DNA of 64,000 nt, from positions 3,833,501 through 3,897,500 of the forward strand of contig NC_084809.1 of the NCBI RefSeq assembly GCF_963583255.1. Reading direction: 5' to 3'. The notes below the pieces were generated by a model. The model ran no database searches. It was not told the origin of the DNA and saw nothing but the letters and a program-made list of their open reading frames with translations. Every line of letters starts with the position of its first letter. The stretch's first letter is position 1. This DNA is from Pyrus communis (lineage: Eukaryota; Streptophyta; Magnoliopsida; Rosales; Rosaceae). Shown one piece after another: positions 1 to 9,497 of this stretch. The position numbers and the translations under genes were made by a program.

Positions 1-1715
1 CCATGGGTACAAAAGGGTCTACTGGACCTAAAGTTGTTGCTGCTGCAGAAAAAAATGCTGCTATATTAACTGCAAAAGCAGGTGCTAGGGATCCATCAGC
101 GATACCATCCATTTATCGCATATCTGCTGCCCTTCAGTATCCTGGTGGTGAGTCTTCATTCATCTGCTATGACACCATAGGAATGCCTAAGATTGGAGGG
201 CACTGCCTCCATTATAGGCTTGGTTTTGGAAGAAATACACCCTCCCCACTTCTCTGAGACTTGGCAACAGAAGATCTATTTTGCCTTCTTTTTTGAGTTG
301 TGTGTGTAGTGGTTTGTCAATTGCACTTAAGAAGAAAAACAAAATGCATCAGTTTTTCAATAAATTGGTAAAGCTCACTGCAAAGTTAGATTTTATGCTG
401 GTGAGTATGGAGGTGCTGTTACATGACAGCCTGCAAGGATCTTGTTTTGAATAATTTTTAGCCCATAGGCAGTAAGACACTGTGAATAATCTTTAGTTGT
501 TACTCTTTCCTGAACCTAGGTACGAAGTAGTTTTGGTTGAAACATGAAAACAGAACTCTGATTAAATGGTGCTCTCATGATTTCGTGCTCCCTAAGCTTG
601 TTACATGTATCAATAGTAATATAACGATAATCAGTTTGGCTTTTAAATTTGCTCCTTAAGCTCAAGGATGCCTAGCCTGAGTTCAATGAATGCTACCATA
701 TGCATGTTCTGACATGTTATTTGGTTCTATTTCATTGTTTGTGTGCCTGCTTAATGGGTGCTTTCAGTCCGAACTTACATTTACTGGATAAACAGGTTTG
801 GAGGGTTCAGACGCTGCCTTATTATCAATCCTAGAGTCCCTGGAATTCTGTTTAAAACTTCGTGGTTCTGAAGCTAGTGTGTTGGAGGACTTGGCAAAGG
901 CAATCAATTTGGTCCATACACGACAGGATCTTGTTGAAAGTGGTCATGTGTTGTTGAACCATGCCTATAGAGCTCAACAAGAATATGAAGGGTAAAATTT
1001 TACAAGGCCTTATTTTACAGGAAACTAGATTGCGTAATCCTCCAAAACTCCAAAGTTTCAGCAAGCAGACTTCGGTCAAATAATATAAACTTGAATTCCA
1101 TCTTGAGCATTGTGAGATGAGGGAAAGTGCAAGAAACTGCTTTCTTCTTTCTTTTGAGATTCACATGATTTGTTGCGCTAGATATTATAAATTTTTTTCA
1201 TCCAGATTCTAAATGCATTACAGTTTGCTCTGTTTATTAATAAGCATTGTAGGATCTCTGACTATGTTTTTGGATTAACATGCACATAATTTTTATCTAC
1301 TACGGTGCAGGACAACGAGCTATTATTTAAATGTGGCTGCTGACCAAGAGAAAATTGTCGTGGAGAAATGGTTGCCCGAACTTAAGGCTGCAATTTTGAG
1401 TGCTCAGAAGTGCTTGGAAGATTGCAACTATGTTAGGGGATTGGTGAGTGACCACCATACGCGGAGTTAGTCTGCATTTTGTAGTTGTATAGACAGTCCA
1501 TTTTTCTACCTTAGCAGTATAAGTTCCTTCTGTTTTTGTTTTTTATTTCCCCTCTTTAATTGTCTGAACTGTAATACGTTCTGCAGCTTGATGAATGGTG
1601 GGAGCAACCAGCAGCAACTGTTCTTGACTGGGTCCTAGTCGATGGATTAAACGTTGCTGCCTGGCATAATCATGTGAAGCAGCTCCTTGCATTTTATGAT
1701 CAGGAGCACTTGTGA
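1..1715 (+). CDS. AUG5: AUGMIN subunit 5 (HAUS5-like), C-terminal exons; 5' part outside window
   Basis: Seen: four exons in one consistent phase, 1-147, 796-991, 1311-1443 and 1587-1715 (TGA 1713-1715), all with GT-AG borders. The peptide starts in the middle of the protein around [12 protein letters not shown], continues through [37 protein letters not shown] and LVESGHVLL, and ends [13 protein letters not shown]...[15 protein letters not shown] recall a very similar C-terminus for Arabidopsis AUG5. Known: AUG5 is one of eight subunits of plant augmin, which recruits gamma-tubulin to existing microtubules in spindle, phragmoplast and cortical arrays. The visible part is mostly helical, as expected for an elongated augmin subunit. 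The gene enters the window from the left, so its start and promoter are not visible. Its 3' tail was copied into the tandem block that follows (see 12711-13135). I first considered subunit 4, but the C-terminus fits subunit 5. Confidence 0.9.
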
Positions 1716-1836
1716 ATATTAATCGAGTACTCAGCAAACAAGATTTTCTCGGGATCTCCCCGGTCTTCCTTGATCAAATTTGCCACTTCTACAAAGCCCT
1801 GGTCTCATTCATTCTCGCATTACTAAAAGCACCTAC

Positions 1837-2183
1837 TGTTGAGAATCAATGTCAATTGTAGGTGAAGTAGGTGGATGTTGTAGGTGAAGTAAGTGTGTGA
1901 GGTTGGTGAAGTAAGTGTGTGAGGTTGGTGAAGTAAGTGGAGGTTGTAGGTGAAGTAGGTGGATGTTGTAGGTAAAGTAAGTGTGTGGTGTAGCTTTCAT
2001 TTGGTTTGCTATAAATACCCAAGTCCTCAAGCATTGTATATCATCCAAGGAAAAACAAAGCCTAGAGCTAAATAAGAAAAGCTTTGCTAATTAGTTTGTT
2101 TTGTGAGCTTTCTTTAATAGTGTGCTCTATTTTCTTCTTCTTGGGATCATTAGAGTTATCTTGGATACTCTTCTTATTTAACA
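1837..2183 (+). mobile_element. Solo LTR, 347 bp, TSD CCTAC
   Basis: The element begins TGTTGAGAATC, ends TTATTTAACA and is flanked by CCTAC at 1832-1836 and 2184-2188. Blocks 2 and 3 have the uninterrupted sequence around the target (CACCTACAAAGGC near 13440 and a close match near 21582). A TATA box, TATAAATA, sits at 2010-2017 on the + strand, so the LTR reads rightward. No internal retrotransposon sequence adjoins it, so it is a solo LTR. Its U3 part contains the 22-bp minisatellite listed separately. Confidence 0.85.
1858..1989 (+). repeat. 22-bp minisatellite, six units, in LTR U3
   Basis: Six consecutive 22-base units of the type GTAGGTGAAGTAAGTGTGTGAG with a few substitutions each (second half alternates GTGGATGTT and GTGTGTGAG). 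The array ends 20 bases before the LTR TATA box, the position of U3 enhancer repeats. Confidence 0.9.
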
Positions 2184-3430
2184 CCTACAAGGCCTGGTAG
2201 AAACGGCTCAAGCTCGACTTCCTGCTTGGAAGGTGATTCGTCATCTCTTGCTGGTCGGGCCAGTCTTGTTCAGTCTTCCACCTCCACTATCCCAGTGTTT
2301 GGTATGCAGACAGGGTTTAGGGTTTAGAGTTTAGGTATGCAGACATGGTTGGGGCAAGTTTGCCTTCCGAAGTCTCTTGGTAGGCTTGGCTTGAAAAACA
2401 TGAGTTATGAACAGCTCTTCTTGCTAAGAACTCTTGGAGATTGATGGAGGGGATAATGGTCTCTGGGCAAAAGTTTTCAGTGGCAATTACATTGACCATT
2501 GGGTCAGTTACTCAATGATAAAACTGCTTTAGGCTTTTCTTGTATTTGGAAAGGTGTTCTTGAAGGGACTAAACTTTTGTATGAAGGGCTACTTTGGCGA
2601 ATTTGGAAATGGTAATATGGTAAAATTTTGGACTGACAGATGGGCTAAATATGGTATTTTGCTTCATTATGGTAGTTGCCCGCTCTCGGACTATATGCTT
2701 AAGGCTACCGTAACTGATTATTGTTACAATAATTTTTGGGATATACACTACTTGTTTTACCAAGGGAGGTTGTTGAACAAATTCTTAGCATTCTAGTTGG
2801 TTTTGATACTTTGGAGGATAAGTGTAGTTGGAGTGGAACACAAGTGATGTTAATATGTTGGCCATTAATTCTAGTGGTTTTCCTAATTTGTGATAGAATC
2901 TCATTTGGAATCTTCATATTCCTTCAAAAGTTTAGAGTTTTTTATGGCTGCTCACTCTTGATAAGCTCCTAACTAATGATCAAAGGCTGAAGGGGTTACG
3001 ACTGATAACCCTAAGTGTTAAAGATGTACATGTGGCTTTATATCAGCGCCTCATGTTTTTAAAGATTGTCCAAAGGCAAGCGAAGTTTGGCTGAGGTTGA
3101 GGATGTATAATCAACTAAATTGATTTTCATGATTGTCTTCATTTTAATCTTAACACTAATTCACTCATATTGGGAGGTTTAGAGTGGAGGTTAGTTTTTT
3201 CATTGCTTGTTGGTTTATTTGGAATTGACGAAATATTTTTTTTTTAACAAGATTTTCCAATGTTTGATGAGCCTACAATGGCTATTTGCGCATATCTTCA
3301 TAAATGGTTGAAGGCTAATACTCACAAGATTGATCAATGTCGTATGATTGAATCTTTGCTCCACCGAGAAGCTCTTTATCCAAATCGATTTAAGTTTAAT
3401 GATGATGGTTGTAAGAAGGAAATTAAGAAT

Positions 3431-4478
3431 TCTTTACCTAACCAACCGACAACAAGAGATATGTTGATGTTGATGGTTGTAAGCTCTCCTCTTTTCTTTT
3501 TTTTCCTCCCCTTCTGTGTAAACGCTCAAGATTTTATCTTTGTAAAGAGAGAGAACAAAAAAAAGTAGAGAGAGAAGAAAATATCAGGGAGAGAAGGAAA
3601 GGGAGGGGAGAAAAAAAGGAAGGAGAGAGAATACCGTCCTTATAACTCGGTCCCTTATTGAATGAAAGGACAGGCTTCTGCTAATACCAACTTCAGTCCA
3701 ATAGTCTTCTTGTTCTGGAAATTAACAACTCCATATGATGAAAAGACATCTCATGTATTATTGTACGGATGAAAAGTGCTGCTTTTTGCACTATTACATT
3801 TAAAGTGATTAGAAATTCCGTAAAATTTTCCAATATCTCGTTGCATTGATGAACGGATGAGATATAAAAAAACAAAATTTTATACTTTCATCTGCTACGT
3901 TGATGCTTAGGCGCACCGAAAGTCATGGTATTGTACCCAAAACCCTAAAATTCTCCTCATGAATTATGAGTCTAATATTTTTCAGAGTTGTTATCAGAAC
4001 TTGCAAACAGCGTTTTATGCATGTCGGTCTCGAAGTTATCAACGAGGGGTCATGATAATTATTTTAAATTGTTAATAACATTATCTTTTCTTATTCTCGG
4101 TAGGCGGCTACATCCCTACAATCTCAAAATATGCTTAAATTCACTGATGTACAATGCGAAAATGCCATATGGCAGGTTTGACACAATTTGGAAATTGGTG
4201 AGACATGAAAAAGTCCTTAATCCTCCCTCCCGCACACGGCAGCCCTCAACTCGCCCGTGATGAGACGACATGACATGTCTTTTGCGAATGACAGTGAATT
4301 GGACAAAACCATCCCTTCTTTGTTTCAATAATTGTTATGAATTATCGTATAACCATTAACCTATGAGTAGATATGAACAACGACTTAATTGCCACTCATT
4401 TTCACTATAAAAGGAAAACATTTCATCACAAGATTGTAGTGGGGACAGAGAGGGTTGTGGTTGTTGTAGATAAACATG
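3431..4478. other. Block 1 upstream DNA, no gene seen
   Basis: A purine-rich GAGA tract lies near 3547-3640. The stretch 3640-3900 matches 15250-15450 in block 2 and part of 21940-22030 in block 3. The stretch 4045-4330 matches 16537-16790 and 22838-23200. Short ORFs here are not conserved between the copies, so I call no gene. Confidence 0.6.
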
Positions 4479-4685
4479 GAATTGGATCCAATCCGGACCT
4501 TAGTGTTCGGAACCTACAAGTCCACAAATCTTGACCGCTGATTGGTGTGCAAGTCAAATCAGGGCCGTTGGTTGTGTGCAGTGCGTCGGGAAAATGAATT
4601 AATGGAGATCGTTGAATTCAATTTGTGCAGCCCAAATTTGTTGACTAGGAGGCTCTGGACACTAAGGTCTAGATCCAAATCCGAC
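4479..4685. mobile_element. MITE-like insertion with imperfect terminal inverted repeats
   Basis: The left end (TTGGATCCAATCCGGACC, 4482 on) and the reverse complement of the right end (near 4660-4685) share GACCTTAGTGT followed by a diverged arm, giving roughly 50-bp imperfect inverted repeats. The sequence is absent between the matching flanks of block 3 (about 23720-24100). No coding content. Confidence 0.6.
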
Positions 4686-4996
4686 AAACCTAGGTTTCAT
4701 CACAAAGCAGGAAATTGAATTAAGAACAAAATAAACAGATTGCAGGTAGGAAAAGACAGATTTTTTAAGGTGTCAGGAACACTGTTTAGTACACCGAATG
4801 TAATAATACAATTGGTTGGAAACTTGTAAAAAAAAAAAAAAAAAAAAAAACCCAACTTTTTATATCATATCATGTATCAGACCATATTCCCAACATCAAC
4901 GAGATTTGGATGTCACGCATACAAATAAAGCCTTTTATTAATGTCACATTATTATGTCTTAATAAGATCTTTATTTATTCCCGGCAAGTACCATAT

Positions 4997-5148
4997 GAGA
5001 AATGCTAAAAAGATTCTCTACGGACTCTTTGTCTGTCACTTCATGTTTTTGACACAATGTTTTATAATGTTAGCATCAGAATTGACTGTAAACTATAAGG
5101 TGACAGAGAGTCTATGAAAACTTTAAGAGAGTCTCCTTAACTTTTCTT
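4997..5148. mobile_element. MITE, 152 bp, about 9-bp TSD, block 1 only
   Basis: The element starts GAGAAATGCTAAAAAG and ends in a diverged inverted copy. It is flanked by GTACCATAT (4988-4996) and ATACCATAT (5149-5157). Block 3 carries the empty site, AATACCATATTCCGAC near 24627. The same family, better preserved, is inserted at a different place in block 3 (24313-24479). The 8-9-bp TSD suggests a Mutator-derived MITE. Confidence 0.8.
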
Positions 5149-5300
5149 ATACCATATTCTGACACAATGGAAAGTAGCCATTTTTCATTGTAAGTTTTAG
5201 TTTTCACACGTATTTATGTTCTGCGAGACAACCGCAAATAAAGCTTTCTGTATGTACAACTTTTATCAAGTTTAAGAGTTATAATTAAGTTATTACCAAT

Positions 5301-5305
<5 letters not shown>

Positions 5306-5343
<38 letters not shown>
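5306..5343. repeat. (AT)n microsatellite
   Basis: About 19 AT dinucleotides without interruption. Confidence 0.95.
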
Positions 5344-5346
<3 letters not shown>

Positions 5347-5692
5347 TTAGTAGGCTCCTATGCATCATTTGTTTCTGTGTGAAGAGAAAACACGAATAAA
5401 TACATGCAACAACCTATTGTTGCTGATAGTGTACGCTTCAGACTCTTGAAATTTGTAGCCACTCTACATATCTCATGTGTATAGAGTGGTACATCAAGTA
5501 TGTCAGATTTGATACATCAAATACCATAATGCAATTGAATAAAAAACAAGATTTCAAACCTTTATTCAAGGTTCAATCTACTTCCCCACCATCCCATACC
5601 ATTTTTTTCTTGTCTGGTTTGGTGGTAGGGAATGAAACTTATCTACGTTCACTTCTTCTAGTTTGCAGCTGACTGGTTTTTCCATTAGTGGA

Positions 5693-5905
5693 AAAACGGA
5701 ACACGGATACCCTCCGGATCTATTATGTGAGGATCCTAAGGATTTTTACATCTCAATCATTCATCCTGAATCATGCAGTCAGGTTTCGTTAGGTACTATT
5801 TGTGTTTAATTTAAAATAATAAAAGTAAAATTATTTCTAATCACACGATTCACAATAAACGGTTGAGATGTGGATATTCCAAGGATCTATGGGATCCGTT
5901 TCAAG
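5693..5905. mobile_element. MITE-like palindromic element with GGATCC motifs
   Basis: It separates two segments that are adjacent in block 3 (TTTTTCCATGAGTG and AAGCTTGATGGACC near 25253-25290). Its ends are rough inverted repeats (ACGGAACACGGATACC versus GGATCCGTTTCAAGG). Internal arms ATCTCAATCATTCATC and CGGTTGAGATGTGG are also inverted. A related element lies at 23244-23456. Confidence 0.65.
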
Positions 5906-6099
5906 GAAAAGCGAAGCTTGATGGACCCCAGGTTATAATATGGGATCTTTTGATGGTCATTCCAAAATAGTCATTCCTTATTTGTCTGTCAATGACAATT
6001 AATTAATTTGTTGACTTAATTTTGTTGTGTACTTGTAAAATAGCCAACCAGTGTCCTTTTTATATCTAAAAAAATTGTATAATCCTACAGAAAATATTT

Positions 6100-7117
6100 A
6101 GAGTGGTAATATGCCCACCTCAATGTCTTATTTCCCCACCCACTTTATATTTACACCCATCATAAAAAGTAAAAAAATACATCAACTCTTTTCTCACCAA
6201 CCATTATTTTCAAAATAACCCTACATATTTCTTTTTCAATTTTTTCTTGCTTTAAAAAAATTATTACAAATTTAAAAAAAAAAAAAAAAACAATTATCAT
6301 CAAATGAAAATACCCAAGAACTCCAAATATCACCAACAGCAGCCCTCTCCCCAAAAAATTTGCAGAACCGTCACTATCGACTCCCCAAATCCCCAACACC
6401 AAGCGCCCCTCCTCTATCAACAACCATTGCAGCACCACCATGTCTTGAAAACCGCTTCAGTACCCAATTTCTATCGTTTCCAATTTGAATTCAGACCACA
6501 CAAGAGAGAGTGTGATTAAATTGGAAGAGCTTCACTCATAGTTTGGTGTTGCACTGGCTTTCCCTAACATCAAATTCCTCCAAATTCAATATATGGTAGG
6601 TATCCAAATTGTTTCAAAACACCAAACACGATCGGAGTTCAACGAGTGTCGGATTCGTGAGTCCCCTAATGTAATCTGGTATATGAGCTGCTCTCCTCAT
6701 CTATCTTAACATTATAATAGTCTTGAAGACTAACTTGCTCTACTCTCTGGTGAAGCTTGATCACACCTTCCACAACATGCGCTTTATTGCGAGCCTCGAG
6801 GCTTTGCTTTGTCAAGTCTGAATTCACCCTCTTCCTAATAAGTTTAATTTCTGAACTTCCTTTCCTAGGAAAGCTTGTGGGGATTCATGATATTTTTTTT
6901 CTTTTTCTTATTTATGATATTTTAGGTTTTTTTTAATTAGTATAACTAATAATTTGTTTTAAAAGAATCAATTTAACTAATAATTATGTGGCAATACATG
7001 ATTGGTTGGTCTTTAGGTTTTTAAAGGTCATTTTATACTAGGATAAATTTGTCAATAAGATTATCATTTTATGATGGATGTGGAAATAAGACACTGGAGT
7101 GGGCTTAACAGCACTCT
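6100..7117. mobile_element. 1.0-kb non-autonomous TIR transposon, block 1 only
   Basis: The left end AGAGTGGTAATATGCCCACC and the reverse complement of the right end AGAGTGCTGTTAAGCCCACT remain similar for about 42 bp, including TGTCTTATTTCC. The insert splits a segment continuous in blocks 2 and 3 (ACAGAGAATATTTATATTAG at 25435-25456). The flanking duplication is short: ATTT, or TA if the outermost base pair is excluded. No transposase is visible. Bases 6304-6660 are less AT-rich and look like captured unique sequence, with no convincing ORF. The insertion sits about 25 bp upstream of the TATA box of the next gene. Confidence 0.75.
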
Positions 7118-7142
7118 ATTTATATTAGACCTCGGCAATTGA

Positions 7143-7150
7143 TATATAAA
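7143..7150 (+). promoter_or_regulatory. TATA box of Ole e 1-like gene 1
   Basis: TATATAAA followed by AGGCAACC, 79 bp upstream of the ATG. The aligned box in gene 3 is TATAAAAG (25475-25482). In gene 2 the same place reads GATATAACTAAAA. Confidence 0.7.
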
Positions 7151-7228
7151 AGGCAACCTCTATGAACGCATTCTTAGAGTCAATAATATCAGAGCTTCTT
7201 AGAGGGGAAATAGATAGGTTGTAAGACA

Positions 7229-8489
7229 ATGTCTTGGTTTCTTACGGTTATCTTTCTGGTTACTACTCTTACATTTCATACTCCTTCAGAGGCTAGTTAT
7301 GAGGAGATCCAACCTTCTGCAGTAGTTGTTGGCACTGTCTACTGTGACACATGTTTCCAAGAGGATTTCTCAAATACCAGCCACTTCATTTCAGGTAAAT
7401 TTTCAACAAGTTCTTCATCAATTTTGTTTTTCTATTGTAGCCCGTTCAATGATTTCCGTACACCCCTTCTCTTCTTCCATATACACTCATGTTTATATTT
7501 TAATCTTTAAATTTGAATAAGTCAAAGAAAAATTAAAAGAAAGAAATAAACAAAAGTGTACAAATGGAGAAAATGTAAAATCTAAATGACTGAAAACCTT
7601 TATACAGGTATTTCCTAAGAATCAACCATACAACTATGAAAAATTAAATAACACAGATCAACTGCAAAAAAAAATCTCGCCTAAACTAACTCCTTGACGG
7701 TAGGATTCTGCTTTCAATCACGATTTCTTTCCAACAGACAACAAAACGTTGGAAGATGTGTCATCGTAACTTGTCATTTTATTGTCAGTCAACAAAACGT
7801 CCTGACATGTTACGGATGCATTATCCACAATATCAATAATTTTGTGGGGTTTTTGTGCAGGGGCTTCTGTTGGTGTCGAATGCAAAGATGGGACTTCAAC
7901 AAAACCAAGTTTCAACGCACAAGTGAAAACAAACAGCCATGGGCAATTCAAAGTCCATCTGCCCTTCTCAGTGAGCAAAGATGTCAAGAAAATTGAAGGA
8001 TGCTCCGTGAAACTAATCCGCAGCAGTGAACCCTACTGTGCTGTGGCCTCATCAGCAACCTCATCTTCCCTACACCTCAAGGCAAGAAAGCAAGGGACTC
8101 ACATATTCTCTGCTGGTTTCTTCACCTTCAAGCCTCTCAAGCAACCCAGCTTATGCAACCAGAAACCCAGCACTCAGAATTCCAAGAAATTAAATTCCCA
8201 GGAGTTCTCAGAGATGGCATTCCCATCCTCCTCTCAGTTGGACCCCAAAATGCCTGATCCCTCTCTCAACCAATCTGATCTCCTAGGTCTCCCAATCGGT
8301 CTCCCAGGACTCCCAGGTCTCCCAGGACTCCCAGGACTCCCAGGTCTCCCAGGACTTCCAGGGTTGCCCCTTGCTGCCGAAAAAGCTACATCTAAGTCCT
8401 CCAACTCCAAAACTTCAAAGAATGGGCAACTAGGTGATAATAAGGAAGTAGCCCATCCAGATTCTCCACCAGCAGGTTCAGCACCATGA
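7229..8489 (+). CDS. Ole e 1-like / proline-rich secreted protein, copy 1
   Basis: Two exons, 7229-7394 and 7861-8489, phase-1 GT-AG intron of 466 bp, 264 aa. Residues 1-23 ([22 protein letters not shown]) look like a signal peptide. A Pollen_Ole_e_1-type domain follows ([48 protein letters not shown], then CNQKP), with the six cysteines expected of the family. Next come a Ser/Asn/Pro-rich linker, a GLP tract (one GLPI then eight GLP triplets, 8293-8369), and a short tail ending PPAGSAP. Family members are secreted and often act in cell walls; some pollen members are allergens, but nothing here proves that. Start chosen because ATG-TCT-TGG is conserved in all three copies. A one-base deletion relative to copy 3 makes the TGA stop (8487-8489) and removes a proline-rich tail. 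Confidence 0.85.
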
Positions 8490-8517
8490 TTCCCAACCTG
8501 CCACCTGTCCTGGTTTC

Positions 8518-8712
8518 TGTTGGGCTCCTATCCTATTGGGCGTAACCCGTTTAAGTACAATAAGCCCATTTAGGTCTTCTGTGTTGTGGTTTCCTGAACT
8601 TCTATGTATATTGTCTCTTCCTTCTCTTTTGAGAACTATGTGAAATATTGAATGTTTAAGTTTTATCTTCTTTTCCCATGTTCTCTCTACTTTTCCCTCT
8701 TTCTTCTCTAAC
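8518..8712 (+). mobile_element. LTR-like 208-bp element, truncated copy, in gene 1 3' region
   Basis: Begins TGTTGGGCTCCTATCCTATT right after GTTTC (8513-8517) and aligns with 19579-19786 downstream of gene 2. Its right end and the flanking tail are deleted: sequence jumps near 8712 to DNA matching 20817 and 32905. Gene 3 has no insertion, only CTGGTTTCACTCC. The element lies just after the stop codon and probably now supplies the 3' UTR. Confidence 0.7.
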
Positions 8713-8842
8713 GAGAATGTGTCGTTCATAGACAGCTACAAGTACGGTAATATAATACGATTCAATTATTAGTTAAATACAATGATTATCGTTGAAACTC
8801 AAAATTTCAGGATAACAGAGCCGCATGGATTTAGAGATAAAG

Positions 8843-8874
<32 letters not shown>

Positions 8875-9497
8875 AAATTATATATATCAATTATTATTGA
8901 ATATTACCCGAGCATGAAAAAGGTTATGGGTATTCTTTGCCGAGAGAGGAAAAGCAGAAGTGGGTCGGCCATGCTTTTACTATGTGGGCACCTTAGAGAA
9001 AACCTGTTAAAAATGAACCGCTTCATCATAAGGAGGCAAATAGCTGTACGGAACGACGATGTCCCTGAATTAGGTCATCTTCTTCGAGCGCGACGAGCCT
9101 TATCACCTACCTTTCCTGTTTCCATCGAGTTTGATCGACTTCAACTCCTATTTCGACCGAGTAGCAGGGTAATGATTATGGGAAAAAATTTTAGGGTTAG
9201 GGTTTTGGATAATAATTTTGTGACTATGGTTTAGGGTTTTGGAGTGTTTTCACAAAATCATTCTCCACTGGTGAAATAAATCACCATAATAATAGTTGTA
9301 GGCTATGATTTTAACTTAATCAGTACCCAAATGTAAAATTTTATGCTTATTTCCGCAAATACTATTAACAATTTAACATGGAGTTTTAATTTTTTATGAA
9401 ATTTTTGTAGTTGGTTGGGTTTGTAAGATGAATATTAGTGTTCTGAGACACATTTGTTAGTCCAACTTCAAGCAAATTTGCAATCAGCAAGTCCATT
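8713..9497. other. Block 1 downstream DNA with (TA)n and telomere-like motifs
   Basis: Matches 20817-21480 (block 2) and 32905-33650 plus 35103-35222 (block 3). Contains a (TA)n tract at 8843-8876 and degenerate TTTAGGG-type repeats at 9190-9240, also present in the sister blocks. The longest ORF (8782-9234) is not conserved in the other copies, so no gene is called. Confidence 0.6.

Larger units (their letters stand above)
1740..3430 (+). mobile_element. LINE (plant L1-type) ORF2 fragment, block 1, interrupted by a solo LTR
   Basis: Starting just after the AUG5 stop, broken frames spell the region downstream of a plant L1 reverse transcriptase: SRITKSTYKGLVE-like near 1800-1836 and again after 2184, then SLAGRASLVQSSTSTIPVF near 2236-2295. 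A GNGNMVKFWTDRW-like zinc-finger linker follows near 2605-2645, and a W-F/I-W-N-type linker with FDEPTMAICAYLHKWLK at 3260-3330. Frameshifts and stops run throughout, so it is a dead relic. Shorter pieces of the same relic follow the AUG5 tail in block 2 (13376-13812) and block 3 (21486-21850), so insertion predates the triplication. Confidence 0.75.

Noticed and set aside
1..1715. First exons as AUGMIN subunit 4
   Set aside because: The C-terminal sequence ([28 protein letters not shown]) fits what I recall of subunit 5, not subunit 4.
6304..6519. 71-codon Gln/Pro-rich ORF in the TIR element
   Set aside because: No homology recognised, no leader or splice signals, and it lies in a non-autonomous transposon; possibly captured DNA but not a supported gene.
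8782..9234. 150-codon ORF downstream of gene 1
   Set aside because: Begins with low-complexity TA-repeat translation, and its frame is not kept in blocks 2 and 3.
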